From Plasmodium brasilianum (Eukaryota > Apicomplexa > Aconoidasida > Haemosporida > Plasmodiidae), in assembly GCF_023973825.1 (NCBI RefSeq), contig NC_090118.1, positions 590,501-654,500 of the forward strand: a DNA stretch of 64,000 nt, written 5' to 3'. The stretch's first letter is position 1, and the number at the start of each line of letters is the position of its first letter. Both the position numbers and the translations under genes were made by a program. Below are positions 10,186 to 23,386 of the stretch, one piece after another. The notes below the pieces were generated by a model. The model was not told the DNA's origin, did no database searches, and saw nothing but the letters and a program-made list of their open reading frames with translations.

Positions 10186-11440
10186 TTACTTTCTTTCCAT
10201 CATTGAATATATAACTATAAATGAAAAAAAAAAAAAAAAAATTGATACAATGACCTATAAACATATTTTTTCACAATAGCTTAAACATACTTTATAAACA
10301 ATAGTGAGATAGACAAGTTTTTTGAAAATTATAAATTTCATGTAAGAAGTGGGGGATTATATCATAAAATAGAAAAAAAAAAAAAAACGAAAAAAGAAAA
10401 AAGAAAAGACAAATTACACACATACCTTTATCCTGATCTGCAATTTTAAAAATCTTGAAGCTTACTCGCGGTCCTATTTCTATCATTTTGGATTCCTTAT
10501 CATTTATAAATTTATCCATATCAATATTATTTGATACATAATTATATATGTCATAATATTCACTTATATTTTTTTGTTTATATGCTTCATTTAGCAATTT
10601 TTTAAATGATTCTCTTTTTACATTTACTACATATTGACGAAAATATATCGTTTCGTCCATATTATTGTAACAATATAATATGATTCTCCTGGGTTTATTT
10701 GTAAAATCGTTATTCAAATTTACACATGGATATAAATTTTTTAGTATATTTCGTGTAATAACTAAAAAATTTTCCATTTCACAATTTGCACCATCATTGA
10801 AATTTTTTAAAATAAGTAATGGTTTTAATTTTTTAAAATTAAAATATTCATCTTTTGAATACTTCGATTTAATTACTGACGAATTTGTAAAACTTTGAAT
10901 TTGAAAAGTTAAAGATAATTTTGTATAATTGCTCATAATGTTGTATAGCAGTCTATTATTCTGTACATATATAAAAGTGGTGTATTTATAGCTTAATTCT
11001 TTTAATTTTTTATTTAATTCGATTAAATTTTTTAATTTGTTTACATAAAAAAGTACACAATATGGGCTAAACAAATCGAAGAAATCATGGGATAGAGATC
11101 TTAGTTCCGCATTCATTCCTTTTTTCTTAATTGCCATTATGTTTGTGCTTTTCACTACTTTCTCATCATTCGCATTTGCATATGCATTGCTCTTTTGTTT
11201 TGTATTTATCTTCTGTTTTGTAAACTTCTGTTTTGTAAACTTCTGTTTTGTAAACTTCTGTTTTGTAAACTTCTGTTTTGTAAACTTCTGTTTTGTATTT
11301 ATCTTTCGTTTTGTATTTATCTTTCGTTTTGTATTTATCTTTCGTTTTGTGATCTTCCTTACTTTTTGCTCTCTCTTATTTTTTTTTTCAGCATCACTTT
11401 TTATTTCCCCCTTAAATTTTCCCTCTGCTGTTGTTACCAT
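10186..11440 (-). CDS. SSF1: Brix-domain protein, SSF1/Peter Pan (PPAN) homologue
   Basis: Two exons on the minus strand: 11,440 to 10,426, then a 29-nt exon 10,214 to 10,186, giving about 347 residues. The Brix domain runs from about residue 110 to the end. Recognisable blocks are LKPLLILKNF (yeast NPPLLVLNGF), ILKNLYPCVNL (IFPPLNP), TIYFRQYVVNV (ISMRHYFIDI) and the terminal IEIGPRVSFKIFKI. SSF1/PPAN acts in nucleolar 60S pre-ribosome assembly (27S pre-rRNA processing). The donor CAAAG/GTATGT and an acceptor after poly-T and TTATAG join in phase to give KVIYSMMERK and a stop, like the family ending GKVLYHSF. Without the splice the frame runs on into poly-K/F nonsense to 10,292. Residues about 30-75 are basic repeats (NTKRKI, FTKQK). 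The long C-terminal tail of yeast and human proteins is missing. Divergent from the CPSF2 gene. Confidence 0.8.
11198..11352 (-). repeat. 15- and 18-bp in-frame Lys-rich repeats in SSF1-like gene
   Basis: Three copies coding NTKRKI next to five or more copies coding FTKQK. The units share a core (ACAAAACAGAAG or ACAAAACGAAAG), so one probably arose from the other. They lie in the basic N-terminal arm before the Brix domain. Confidence 0.85.
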
Positions 11441-11626
11441 TTTTGCCTTATCTCTATTACTACGTTTTGCTCTATTTCTTCACTCAAATTTTCCCCATAA
11501 ATGTATATACATAAATATGCATACAGGTGGATGCAAATAAATAAGTCTGTTGCTCTGTCACACTGGGACAAGAAAACGGCTCCCTTGTAGCGGTGCACAA
11601 AAGCGTACACACATAAATTTGAGGTA

Positions 11627-11667
<41 letters not shown>

Positions 11668-12879
11668 GTATGTACATTCATGTAGTCCCCATTTACATTG
11701 GAAAACATCCAAGACTTAAAATGTACATGCTTAAAGGGGTCACTAAAAAAAGATTGCCTTGAGTGCTGCTTCTTTATAAAATTCTTATTAATACAGGTTG
11801 GTGGAATTCTTAAGGTTATAATATTTTTATGTTCAAAGTAGAGAAGAGTGAAACTACGCATTTTATATTGTTTCACTACGTTTCATTTCGTTTTATTTTA
11901 TTTTATTTTATGTTATCGTAATTATTTCTTTTCTGTTCTTTTTTAAATTAAAAAAATTGTATCTTCCCCTTTCAGCAAAATACATAGCTTTACCAAATTT
12001 AGTAGCGAAAAAATTTTAAATTAACATGTACTCATTTATAAATCGATTTACTAAAAAAGGAATAGATAAATAAATTAATATGCATACATTTATATATATT
12101 AATGATATACGCATATTTAAACAAAAAAAAAAAAAAAAAAAAAAAGGGATAAACAAATGCTTAATAATATCTATACGCATGTATGCATGTTATACATTCA
12201 TGTACATACATACATTAAAAATCGCTACAAAGATATTTCAAGAACTTCATGAAGGCCAAAATGTGAAGTAAAACTTTTTTTTTCCTTTTTTTCTTTTTTT
12301 TCTTTTTTTTCTTTTTTTCTTAAATAAAATACATCATATATTGAAGAAATGTGAAGAGCAAAAGATAATTTTTTTTAAGGTATACAAAAGTACAAAATTA
12401 TGAAAAAGTTCGTATATATATTGTAAATAAATACTACATGTAATATATTTAATTTTAAAATAAAAAAAAAAAAAAAGAGAAAATGAAATCAAGATAGTTT
12501 TTACATATAAGATTACATGCTGTGATATGTAGATATAATATATAATTACCCAGACATGCAATAAAATACAGGAAGCAATTTTTTTTTTTTTTTTTTTTTT
12601 TATACATATATTATTGCCAAGATACCCATAAATCGAAAAAATGCTTGATTTGGTAAAATGCGTTTTGATATTATTGATTTGAAAAAAAAAAAAGAGATAG
12701 CGGAAAGGAGATAAGGCTAAACTAGATAGGCCAAACTGGTTATGCTAAACTGGATAAGTGAAAAGGAGTTCGAATTAGTTCATATTGGTTTAGAATCAAA
12801 AGGCAGGAAAAACGTATAAAAATAAAATTGCACAGATTGTGTTCGCAGGTGAGGAAAGTACTTCCTTAGTTACAACAAA
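11441..12879. other. Divergent intergenic region, SSF1-like / CPSF2
   Basis: A shared upstream region for two divergently transcribed housekeeping genes. It has (TA)n at about 11,632-11,660, A runs at about 12,122-12,145, a T-rich run with TTTTTTTC repeats at about 12,275-12,320, and a T run at about 12,580-12,601. A short repeat of CTAAACTGGATAGGC-like words at 12,715-12,760 lies about 130 bp before the CPSF2 start. No gene seen. Confidence 0.6.
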
Positions 12880-15223
12880 ATGATACTAGAAATAGTACCT
12901 CTGTACAGCCATACCTTTTTTTCAACCCTGTTAATAATAAAAGATATAAAATATTCAAGCAAGAAATGTAAACTAACTGATTTATTACAGAAAGACAATG
13001 GAGAACTATCACAAGAAGATGATAAAGGTTTATCTGTTTATAAAAATGATAAAATAAATTTTAACAAGTATAAGAAATTGTATAATTATGATTACTTAAA
13101 TAATAAGAGTGAGTTTTATGAAAATGAGAAAGATGGGAATATCTACATTCTTATAAATTGTGGGTGGGATGACAAATTTTGCATTAATGATATAAAAAAT
13201 GTGTTAAGGTAAAAAAAAAAAAAAAAAAAAGAGGAGTCTCTACGTGGCCCCATTCGCTCCCCCTCCTCACTCCGTATATACGTGCTTATTCATATACATT
13301 AGTGCATGGATGTGTATATATACATATATGTATACATTGGTGCATGTGCACATATATATACTTCCATTAAATTATCCCCATTCCGTTCGTCGAGCCCTTC
13401 CCGGGTTGTTTCCCTAAGTACATGCACTGCTGCACACAACATGGGATAAAAATTTCTTTTTTTTTTTTTTTTCATGTTCTGTAGGGTGTGTGCTTACGTA
13501 GACTTCATCCTAGTGACTAATCATAGTTTAAAATATGTTGGCTGTCTCCCCTTAATATATATGGAATTAATAAAAAGAAAGAATAATAGTAGGGTACCGA
13601 TAATATGCCATGAATATATTAAAGCATTTAGTAAATATGTTATGTTAAGTTATTTTAAATGTACAAAGAATTGTCAATATTTTAAAAATATAAATGAAAA
13701 TGAATATTTAAAAATAATAAATGAGTTGTATGAACATATAACAACAATTGAATATAGAGAATATTATATTTTTAAAAAAATAATTTGTAAAAAAAAAAAT
13801 ATAGTTTTTATAGTACCATTATATTTTATTAACAATGGAGATAACATTGGTTCATCAGCTATTATTATAAAACTGTTTAATTACAAAATATTATATTCCA
13901 TAAATTTTAATGTAATAGATTATTCTTTTATTGAAAGAACAGGCGCTATAAAAGAGTCAGATGTCTTTACCTATATTAGCAATTTTCATTACACAAATAA
14001 AAATTATTCCAAACTGATGGATATAAAGAAAATTCTGTATACAGTCAATAGAACCATAAACAACTTGGGCTGCGTGATATTTCCTGTGGACATCGATGGT
14101 AAGAGGTGATTCCATGCCATTGGGAAATCAATGCATGCATGGTTGAGCGAATGGATGAGTGGTTGAGCGAATGGATGGGTGGTTGAGCGAATGGATGAGT
14201 AAAATAAACAAGTGAACAAAAAAGTGTAGAACAGTGTAGTCTAAAATAGAATGCATATATAAATGTCTCCCCCATGCACACACAGGAATATCTGTGAAAT
14301 TTTAAAATTGATTTTGAGCTTTTGAATAAAAATACTCATTTTTTTAATTTTTTGCTTATATCGATAGGAAGTTCAGTTACGTTCTTTTTCTCTTTTCATT
14401 TGGCTGCACCTCATACCGTTTTACGTTCAGTTTTTTTTCAATTTTTTCATTTCGTTCAACTCGTTCAACTCGCTTAGTTCACTCAATTTTTCTTTTTTCC
14501 AATCCTTCCCTCTTTTCCTTCCATTTAATCGTAGGCATATTCATAGATCTCCTATTCCATGTTAATGCCCTTTTGGAAGTGTGTTCACAAAGATATGCCC
14601 TTTTGTTTCTGTGCCCCTATTCGTAAGAAAAATCGCGCTTTAGTTTTCCCAATTTGTTGCCTTCCATTTCTCGCTTCTCCATTTCTCACCTCTCCATTTC
14701 TAGCTTCCCTATTTTTTGAATCTACATTTTGGCCGCTTCTTTATTTTACCTGACCCGTTCATGCACTTTCGTTACCTTTTCAGGGAAAATTTCACAAGAC
14801 TGTTATTTACGTCCCTCACGTATATGAACGAATATATTAAAAGCAATTTTCACAAGAATAGAATAAATTTGTTTAAAATAAAAAACTTGATATGTTTAAG
14901 AAATTACAATGATTTTAAAAAATTCGAAAACGCTTATTATATTTTATTTTCTTTTCCTGCGTCGTTCAATAATGACTCAGCTAAAAAAATTTTATCAACC
15001 TTCCTTACAAAAAAAAAAAATATTGTCATATTTACCAAAAAGAGTAATGTAGATAGTCTTTCAACGAATTTATGTAATTATTTTTATTCAAATCGAGGAA
15101 AAGACAACAGAGGAAATTTTAATTTTTCATTTTTCCAAAATGTTAAAATGGATGATAAAAAGTTATATGAAATTTATTTGAATGAAAAGAGTAATATTGA
15201 AAAGGGAATGTTTCATAAGGCGG

Positions 15224-15257
<34 letters not shown>

Positions 15258-18200
15258 TTAAGAAGAAACAATTAAATTTTATATTTGAATCCCATGAGGA
15301 AATGATGTACCTAAAAAGGGAAAATGACATGATCGAAAAGGAGAAGAGGAAAAAAGATTGCAAAAATAATAAAAATAAAAAATTTGATAAAAATAATAAT
15401 ATAAAAAATATAAGCAAATTTGGAGAGCTAAATTTGAAAGATGAAAGTAACACAAAAAAGGAAGAGAGAAGGAGGCGGTTTAGCTCTCCCACGTTTGATC
15501 ATCCAAACTACTTGTTTTTGAAAAGAGAAAATTATAAACAAGAAAACTATTATGATTACTCAGATGAAAGGGGAAAAAAGGAAAACATGATAAGAAGTGA
15601 CAACTCACATGTCAAAGGGAGTGAGGATAATAAGATAGTGGAAGAAGATGCGGTAAAAGATGAAACGAAAAATGGATGGAGTAATAATGAGCAATGGGAG
15701 TTTGAGGAGGGTGTAACTGGTTATATGGAAAGCGACCACGTGGACGATGTAGCAAAGGAACATAGGGACGAGGATGAGGGCGAAAATGATGAGGATGACG
15801 AGGATGAAGATGAAGATGAGAGCGACAATGATGAAGATGAAGATGAGGATGACGATAATGAAGATGAGGATGACGAGGATGACGATAATGAAGATGAGAA
15901 TGACGAGGATGAAGATGAGGATGACGAGGATGAAGATGAGGATGATAATTACGATGGCGAAGGTAGGGCCTCCTTTTCAAGATCAGGTAAACACGAATTC
16001 CACAGTGCGTGTAAAAAGCTACAGAGAAAACATAATATAAGCTCGTCTGTAAAATATAAATGTTCTGATGAATTTTATGGCTATGAAGAAAGTAACGCGA
16101 ATGATAAGGACCATCAGGCGATTAAGAAGAAGAGGGGAAACGAAAAAAAGAATAGCAGAAAGCTTAATGTAGAAAATGAATACAACAACTATGGCGATGA
16201 TAACAATTATGGCACTGATGATAGTAGTGAATACTTTGCACATGATGAAGTAGCAAATCTGGAAGGGGGAAATAAGGATGATGAGCTTATTTCGAAAAGG
16301 GAAAGAAGGTACAATAACGAATTAGCTAAAAATTTTAACGACATTTTAGAAAACGGGGATGAGGTCGAGTGTCAAAAGGAACAAGGGGTCCATACATCGT
16401 ACTATGCCCATATAAGGAAATTTGCCAAAAGTGAAAATAATAATAATGAAGAGAAGAAAAATCAACGTAAAAAAAAAAAAGTAAGAATAAAATTAGAGCA
16501 TAGTGACAAGGATAATAATAGTTATTACACGGGCGATGAGGCATTACCACATAAGGAGTATTATATAAATGATATTTCGTATCGTGCAAAAAATAATTCC
16601 AATGATAGTAACAGTAACAGAAACAGAAACAGTATTAATCCACATTTGTTAATAAAATATGAGGAGCAGGAGAAGGAGGAGGAGGAGGAGGTGCATCATG
16701 ACTATGATAAGGTAGGTGGTAGGAATATTTTTTACAGTATGGGTGGAGAGAAATATGATATCCTAAAAAATGGGGTGAAGATAGAGAGTAAAAATTTTAC
16801 CAGTAAGACTATATTGTACAACGGGGAAAAGGGCGATTTAAAAGAAGCGACCATGCGTCAATGTTACGAGTCAAATGGAAAAAACAAAAGGGGTATGAGT
16901 AGTGGAAGTGACTGCAGTTTTAAGGAGGGTAACAAAAATGTCTTAACAAGTAAAAAAAAAATTTGGAAACAAAAACTAATTGATTATTTAAAAGAAGTTC
17001 CTACGAACATACAAGAACAGCACATATCAGTTTCATTAAACTGTGGAATAAGTTCATTTAATATGGAAAATTATGTCAATCAGAATACATTAAAAACGAT
17101 ATTACTTTTAATGAAACCAAAGCATTTTGTTTTGCTTCCCACATGTAATAGTTTTTTTTCCTTTAATTTTGAAATGTTATTACATTCATGTATTCAACCA
17201 AATGATGAAATCAAATTTTACACATTTTATTCTCCTAATTTTTATGAACAAGTAAGTCAAAATCATGTATTTGTTCAGCGCTATTTTTATCGCTCCTCCA
17301 TCTGTATAGATTCAGTCAGCATACCATTAAATAGTACATATGAAAATGTGTATGTTAGAAGTATTTATAACTTACTCAATATGGCTAGTAATACCCAAGG
17401 GAGTTTTAGGGTTTTCAAAATTGTGGCTAGTGTAACGAATATGGAAAATACGGATGGGGAAAAAAGAAAACATAATGATAAGATAAATGGAAAAAGGTAA
17501 ACAAAAAAAAAAAAAAAAAAAAAAAAAAATATCGAAAAATTTGAATGTTACATGGGTTGCGTGAAAAATGGAGCTCTCAGGGTTGTTTGGAGGCACATGT
17601 ATATGTACATACATACATTCACTGCCTATGCACATTTCACACATACATACATGCATACATACATCCGTACACCTATAGCATATACTCACATAATGGTGTG
17701 TACCTACATACACGCTGTGCATTTCATGTACTTCTTCCACTCACCCCCCCCTCACAGGCGTAAAAGATTCTTAAATGAACACAGCGCATTTTGGAATGAA
17801 TGCAATGATGCTAAGTATACATTATCGTTAAGATATAAAAAGAATAATGAAGAAGGGGATGATATAGAGGAGATAGATAATAATAAAAAAGAAAATGTAC
17901 AGGAGAAAGTGAAAGAGGAAAATGCCTCTAATGGGGTTAGTGAAAAAAACATACAAAAAGAAAAAAATGATAAAAATAATGAAAAGAATGATGATAATAA
18001 TGAAAAAAATAATAATGAAGAAAGATATAATAATGAAAAAAAGAATTATAATGAAAAAAAAAATAATAATGAAATAAATAATAATAATGATGAAAAAATT
18101 AATAATGAAAAAAAATTTATAAATTATTATATGAATGATGAAATATATAACGGACAAGGAGAAACAGATGAAGAGTTGCTCATGGACGACTTATCTGACT

Positions 18201-18595
18201 CTATTTTATCATCACACACCGATGATGAAAATAATATATCACATGAAGTTGCTATGAGTAAAGAAAATACATTGCATGGTAATATATATATTGGTAATGT
18301 AAACATGCAATCCTTATGTACTACTATAAACAATGCTTTTCATGGATGCCTCACCTTTATGAATGATAATGAAATAATAGTTGATGGAAAGACGTACATT
18401 AAGAAGGAGGAATTGGAAATACAGGAAGACGATCGAAGGGGGCAGTTGAAGGAGAAGCATAGAATAGTGAAGGATCAAGCCGATGGACTAAGGAAAAAAC
18501 AAAATACCATTTGGACGATAGAGAGTTCATTAGATCCGTCTTTCTATTTTTTACGAAATATTTTGAAGAATATGTATAACAACATTTCGATATAA
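12880..18595 (+). CDS. CPSF2: Cleavage and polyadenylation specificity factor subunit 2 (CPSF100)
   Basis: Five exons: 12,880-13,208; 13,485-14,098; 14,535-14,622; 14,784-17,496; 17,758-18,595; about 1,527 codons. All junctions are GT/AG with T-rich acceptors and keep phase. N-terminal metallo-beta-lactamase fold: ILINCGWDDKF, then YVDFILVTNHSLKYVGCLPL, aligning with CPSF100 LIDCGWDE...THPDPLHLGALPY. The zinc motif HxHxDH of CPSF73 is absent, as expected for the non-catalytic partner. The beta-CASP part follows in exons 3-4, then a long Asp/Glu-rich insert (about 15,690-15,960), then a C-terminal segment of the CPSF100 type (LIDYLKEVPTNIQEQHISV, LLLMKPKHFVLLPT) ending in a small domain (HGNIYIGNVN...DGKTYI). 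It acts in nuclear pre-mRNA 3'-end cleavage. The reading frame breaks at a 32-A run (15,224-15,255); sequence on both sides is conserved, so a homopolymer-length error is likely. Human CPSF100 has 782 residues; the excess is low-complexity. Confidence 0.85.
15224..15255 (+). repeat. A32 homopolymer with reading-frame break inside CPSF2
   Basis: The frame entering the run (…NIEKGMFHKAEKK) ends in KKC-stop just after it, while the frame leaving it (NVKKKQLNFIFESHEEMM) is the one that stays open to the exon end. A change of one or two A residues would restore one frame. Confidence 0.9.
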
Positions 18596-20465
18596 CAATT
18601 AATGGGTCGAAATGTTCATAACTGTGAGAAACCCGCTTTTTTACATGTGTCCTCCTATGGACGTTTCACCTTATCATCACAGCATAGTTACGACTTCATT
18701 CAGTCATATTGCCATTTCGTCATTTCTTTTTATCTTTGTTTTGTTTATTCATTCTTTCTTTTATGTGTTTATTTATTTACTTACCTATCCATTCATTTAC
18801 CCATCTATTTAATTACCTACCCATCTATTTATTTGCCTATATACAATCTATCTATCTATTCATTTATCTATCTATTTAATTATTTTTCTGTTGCAAAAAT
18901 GCGCGTTATTGATCCACTCATTTAATTAATTATTTTATTTTTTTAAATATTTTTAATAGAGCAATAGCTAGCTGCGCAGCACATTTGGCCTAGCGTATTT
19001 AAATTATCCTCCTTAAAGCAATTTTTTAAAAAATAATTAAACATTAATTTATATATCCTATATATGCACATGTGCGCATATACAAATATATATATATATA
19101 TATATGCGTGTGTATTGTATATATATGTTTTTTCCCCTTATTAATGAACCACAATATATACTACTAATAAATGGACTCCTAACACGTGTACTTGACGCTT
19201 TTGGCATCATATTGCTATATATATATAAATGTAAATTATCTACCATGTGGGAAGAGAAAAAAGAGCCCTTGCAGCAGCTTTGTTTCACCATTGTTCTTTA
19301 CCATTTTCCCTTTCTCTTTGGTACACTCATCTATGAAACTTTACGTAGATATGTGCACATAAATATTTGATATGTGGCGTAGTACTTGTTTGTGTTCCCC
19401 ATTATTGTAAAAACAGAAAACGAATTTTCCAAAATCCGACAAGCATAAACCTAAACTTAATACTATATGTTTCCCATACTGCGAACATAAATACTTATAT
19501 TCAAAAACCTACAATGTTAATTATTCATCTTAGGCATATACTTACGGATAGGGATCATACATATGATATGTATAATATGTATATAAATATATGTACATAT
19601 ATACACACATATGTATAACACATGCTTGGACGATCCCAATAGGAGCTGCCTTAATTCCTTACGCAGTTTTCATTAAAAAAAAGGAGAAGTTTGAAATAAA
19701 TTTTCTTAAAATTTCAGAGTAAGAAAAAAAAAAAAAAATTAATTGGCGAAAATATACGCGTCGTACAAGTATGGCACACACAATATACACATACACGCAA
19801 AATACACGATAATATATGCATACGACCACGTGTGCATGTATATACATACACGCGTTAATATGTGAGTTGTTCCTGTTGTACGACGCACTACTGCACAGAT
19901 ATATATATATATGTATATATATATATATGTATATATACAATGCGCATCATTAGCACTGGGAAAACCCGCTTTCTTATCGGCTAATTGCATTATTATAAAG
20001 ATGAAAATAAATGAGTTTATACACACATTTGCGCAAACAAAACTTCATGTTCCTCTTCGTTAAGATGGGGGCGTGTAAAAAGGTGCACACGGAAGTGCTT
20101 CGCGGTTTGTATGTAAGATGTGGATATGCGAGTACATGATGTAAAAACGTGCGTTTGATGAATTAAATTTTGCGTATATAATATGTAAATATGTATAAAG
20201 ACGCTTAACACGTATAACAAGCCTAATATGTAATAATATGCTGCTCTCAAGTAATTTTTTAATTTACAAAAAAATAAAAAAAATAATAAACTACACAAAT
20301 TTGCAATTTACAAACACACATATATCGTAATATATATATATATATATATAACACGATATGTATGCAGTAAATGCTCCGTTTTGTTCTTTCTCGTAAGATA
20401 ACCTAACAACGCGGGCCCCTTCTCCTATACTTTTTCTCTTCCACTATGTACTTTTAACACATCGT
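18596..20465. other. Convergent intergenic region, CPSF2 / HSP70
   Basis: Holds the 3' ends of two converging genes. Visible are ATTTATCTAT-type microsatellites (about 18,755-18,885), (TA)n tracts near 19,085, 19,900 and 20,330, and an A run at 19,722-19,737. Open frames here are Tyr/Ile/His-rich repeat translations; no gene supported. Confidence 0.6.
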
Positions 20466-22541
20466 TCAATCGACTTCTTCTACAGTGGGTCCACTTCCAG
20501 ATGGGGCATTTCCGGGCATTCCTCCTCCTGGGAAATTCATTCCTCCAGGCATACCACCTGGCATACCACCTGGCATACCACCTGGCATACCTCCTGGCAT
20601 TCCTCCTGGCATACCTCCTGGCATACCGCCGGGCATACCACCAGCACCAGCAGCTCCTCCAACATCTTGATATATTTTGGACATAATTGGAGCACAGACT
20701 GCTTCGGCTTCTTTCTGTTTTGATTCATATTCATCCTTACCAGCTAGTTGATTTTTCTCTAACCATTCAAGTATTGTAGAAATACACTTCATACATGTTT
20801 CTACTTCATTTGCTTGTAATTTTTCCTTAATCTTTTGATCTTCTAATGAGCTTTTAACACCATAGCAATAGTTTTCTAGACTATTTCTTGCTTCAATTCT
20901 TTTCTTATTCTCTTCATCCTCTGCTTTATATTTTTCTGCATCATTAACCATACGATCAATTTCTTCAGGGGATAACCTACCCTTATCATTGGTAATAGTA
21001 ATATGATTTTGTTTTCCCGTGCTCTTCTCAACAGCTGTAACATTTAAAATTCCATTTGCATCTATATCAAACGTAACTTCAATTTGTGGTACTTTCCTAG
21101 GGGCAGGTGGTATACCATCTAAATGAAATTTACCTAACAAATTATTATCTTTTGTTAATGCTCTTTCTCCTTCATATACTTGGATTAACACACCTGGTTG
21201 GTTATCAGCATACGTCGTAAAGATTTGACTTTTTTTTGCTGGAATAGTTGTATTTCTTTCAATCAATTTTGTCATAACACCACCAGCAGTTTCTAAACCT
21301 AAGGATAAGGAGCATACATCTAATAACAATAAATCTTGAACAGCATTGGACTGATCACCCGATAATATTGCTGCTTGTACTGCTGCACCATATGCTACAG
21401 CTTCATCTGGGTTAATAGATCTACATGCTTCTTTGCCGTTAAAAAATTCTTTGATTAATGTTTGTATCTTAGGAATTCGTGTTGAACCACCAACTAAAAC
21501 AACTTCATGTACACTTTTTTTATCCATCATAGCATCTTTTAAGACTTTCTCTACTGGTACTAACGTATCCCTGAAATAGTCAATACATAACTCTTCAAAT
21601 CTTGCTCTACTTACTGTTACACTATAATCTATACCTTCAAAAAGGGAATCAATTTCGATGGTAGCTTGTGTAGAGGATGACAACGTACGTTTGGCCCTTT
21701 CACATTGTGTTCTTAACCTTCTTAATGCTCTACTATTTTTTGATAAATCTTTACCCCTATTTTTTCTCTTAAAATCTTCTACACAGAAATTAACTAGTCT
21801 GTTATCAAAATCTTCACCACCTAAGTGTGTATCTCCTGCTGTTGCTTTCACTTCGAATATACCATCTTCAATTGTTAACAAAGATACATCAAATGTACCT
21901 CCTCCTAAATCGAAAATTAAAATATTTTTTTCCCCCTTTCCTTTTTTATGTAAACCATATGCTATTGCTGCTGCAGTTGGTTCATTAATAATTCTCATTA
22001 CATTCAATCCAGCAATGGTACCTGCATCTTTTGTTGCTTGTCTTTGAGAATCGTTAAAATATGCTGGTACAGTAATTACAGCATTCTTTATGGATTTACC
22101 TAAAAATGCTTCTGCATTTTCTTTCATCTTTTGTAAAACCATTGATGAAATTTCTTCGGGATGAAATAATTTCTTTTCCCCTTGGTATGTAACTTCAATC
22201 ATTGGTTTCTCATCTACACCTGACTTTACTGTAAATGGCCAATGCTTCATATCACTTTGCACAGATGATTCTGTAAATTTCCTTCCAATTAATCTCTTTG
22301 CATCAAATACAGTATTTTCCGGATTCCTAGCAACTTGGTTCTTTGCTGCATCTCCTATTAGTCTCTCTGTATCAGTAAAGGCAACATACGATGGGGTTGT
22401 TCTATTTCCCTGATCGTTTGCTATAATGTCCACGTTTTCATTTCTCCATACACCAACACATGAGTACGTTGTTCCCAAGTCGATACCAATGGCAATATTC
22501 GACTCGGGCAAATTTGGCTTGGCTGCTTTCGCGTTTGCCAT
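20466..22541 (-). CDS. HSP70-1: Heat shock protein 70, cytosolic/nuclear (HSP70-1)
   Basis: 691 codons, single exon, full length. N-terminal ATPase with [17 protein letters not shown] (about 16-32), [14 protein letters not shown] (about 207-220) and [17 protein letters not shown] (about 345-361). Linker DLLLLDV leads into the substrate-binding domain ([18 protein letters not shown]), then the helical lid. The C-terminus has eight GGMP repeats (about 632-664), then GGMNFPGGG and the terminal EEVD, which binds TPR co-chaperones and marks a cytosolic/nuclear HSP70. No signal peptide or KDEL, which rules out the ER paralogue. It folds nascent and stress-damaged proteins with HSP40 partners, and in Plasmodium is abundant in blood stages. 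Codon use is less AT-extreme than its neighbours, as is usual for highly expressed genes. It is divergent from IMP4 across a 5.1-kb gap. Probable G-box elements lie about 730-790 bp upstream. Confidence 0.98.
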   Translation of the reverse strand: MANAKAAKPNLPESNIAIGIDLGTTYSCVGVWRNENVDIIANDQGNRTTPSYVAFTDTERLIGDAAKNQVARNPENTVFDAKRLIGRKFTESSVQSDMKHWPFTVKSGVDEKPMIEVTYQGEKKLFHPEEISSMVLQKMKENAEAFLGKSIKNAVITVPAYFNDSQRQATKDAGTIAGLNVMRIINEPTAAAIAYGLHKKGKGEKNILIFDLGGGTFDVSLLTIEDGIFEVKATAGDTHLGGEDFDNRLVNFCVEDFKRKNRGKDLSKNSRALRRLRTQCERAKRTLSSSTQATIEIDSLFEGIDYSVTVSRARFEELCIDYFRDTLVPVEKVLKDAMMDKKSVHEVVLVGGSTRIPKIQTLIKEFFNGKEACRSINPDEAVAYGAAVQAAILSGDQSNAVQDLLLLDVCSLSLGLETAGGVMTKLIERNTTIPAKKSQIFTTYADNQPGVLIQVYEGERALTKDNNLLGKFHLDGIPPAPRKVPQIEVTFDIDANGILNVTAVEKSTGKQNHITITNDKGRLSPEEIDRMVNDAEKYKAEDEENKKRIEARNSLENYCYGVKSSLEDQKIKEKLQANEVETCMKCISTILEWLEKNQLAGKDEYESKQKEAEAVCAPIMSKIYQDVGGAAGAGGMPGGMPGGMPGGMPGGMPGGMPGGMPGGMPGGMNFPGGGMPGNAPSGSGPTVEEVD
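20543..20640 (-). repeat. 12-bp in-frame repeat coding for (GGMP)n
   Basis: Eight tandem copies coding Gly-Gly-Met-Pro near the HSP70 C-terminus, followed by a variant GGMNFP. Copy number of this motif differs between Plasmodium species, so it can help place the species. Confidence 0.95.
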
Positions 22542-23270
22542 TTGGACTTATTGATTATATGCACGGGCTATGCGCTATATATGGGGGGGTATATATACAA
22601 ATATATACAAATATATACAAATATATACAAATATATATATATGTATATATATATATGTATATATATATATGTATTTATTTATTTACTTATACACGCAAAA
22701 GGACACTTTAAATAATTAAAAAAAAATATATGCGTGTTTTATTTTGTTTTGCCTTGTTTTTCGCTTTGCTTTGTTAGCTTTTTTTTTTTTAAAAAAATGT
22801 AACTGCGAATAATTTAAATACTTATTCAAAAAAATTTGCGCAATGCACGTAAAATGAAAATATATACAATGTGAAATGGTAACTACAACCCTTTTATTTC
22901 CATATATTAAAAAATGTATATTTTATTGGTATATTATTAACATGTAAACATATATAATATATAATATGTAATATATAATATATATTTATTTAATGTATTT
23001 TTTAATACTTACAATATTCTTAATCGATAAAGAAAAAAAAGAAATAATTCTTTTGGCAATAAAAAATATGTACTTTAACTTTTTCGTTAATTTTAATTTT
23101 GTATCTTTTATTTTTTATCTCTTTTACTTTTACTTTTAATTTTACTTTCAATTTTACTTTCAATTTTACTTTTTTATTTTTTCTTTCTTTTTTGGAAGAA
23201 AAATAATTTTATAAAAAAAAAAAATAATATTATTTCATCAAATTTTTTTAAATTTTTTTGTTCAATTTTT

Positions 23271-23334
23271 AAGGGGCCAAAATTCGTGATTTTCAAAATT
23301 TTCAACTACTCGTGGGTGGGTAAATCATGGGGCC
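23271..23334. promoter_or_regulatory. Probable G-box elements upstream of HSP70
   Basis: AAGGGGCC at 23,271 and ATGGGGCC at 23,327 both match the Plasmodium heat-shock G-box consensus (A/G)NGGGG(C/A). The second sits in a short inverted repeat (ATGGG...CCCAT). In a gap that is otherwise over 80% A/T these G runs stand out. They lie 730-793 bp upstream of the HSP70 start. Being in reverse orientation relative to the gene is a caution. Confidence 0.5.
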
Positions 23335-23386
23335 ATCTGGTCCCATATCAAATCTGTAGCTTTTAAAAAAAAAAAAAAAAAAAAAA

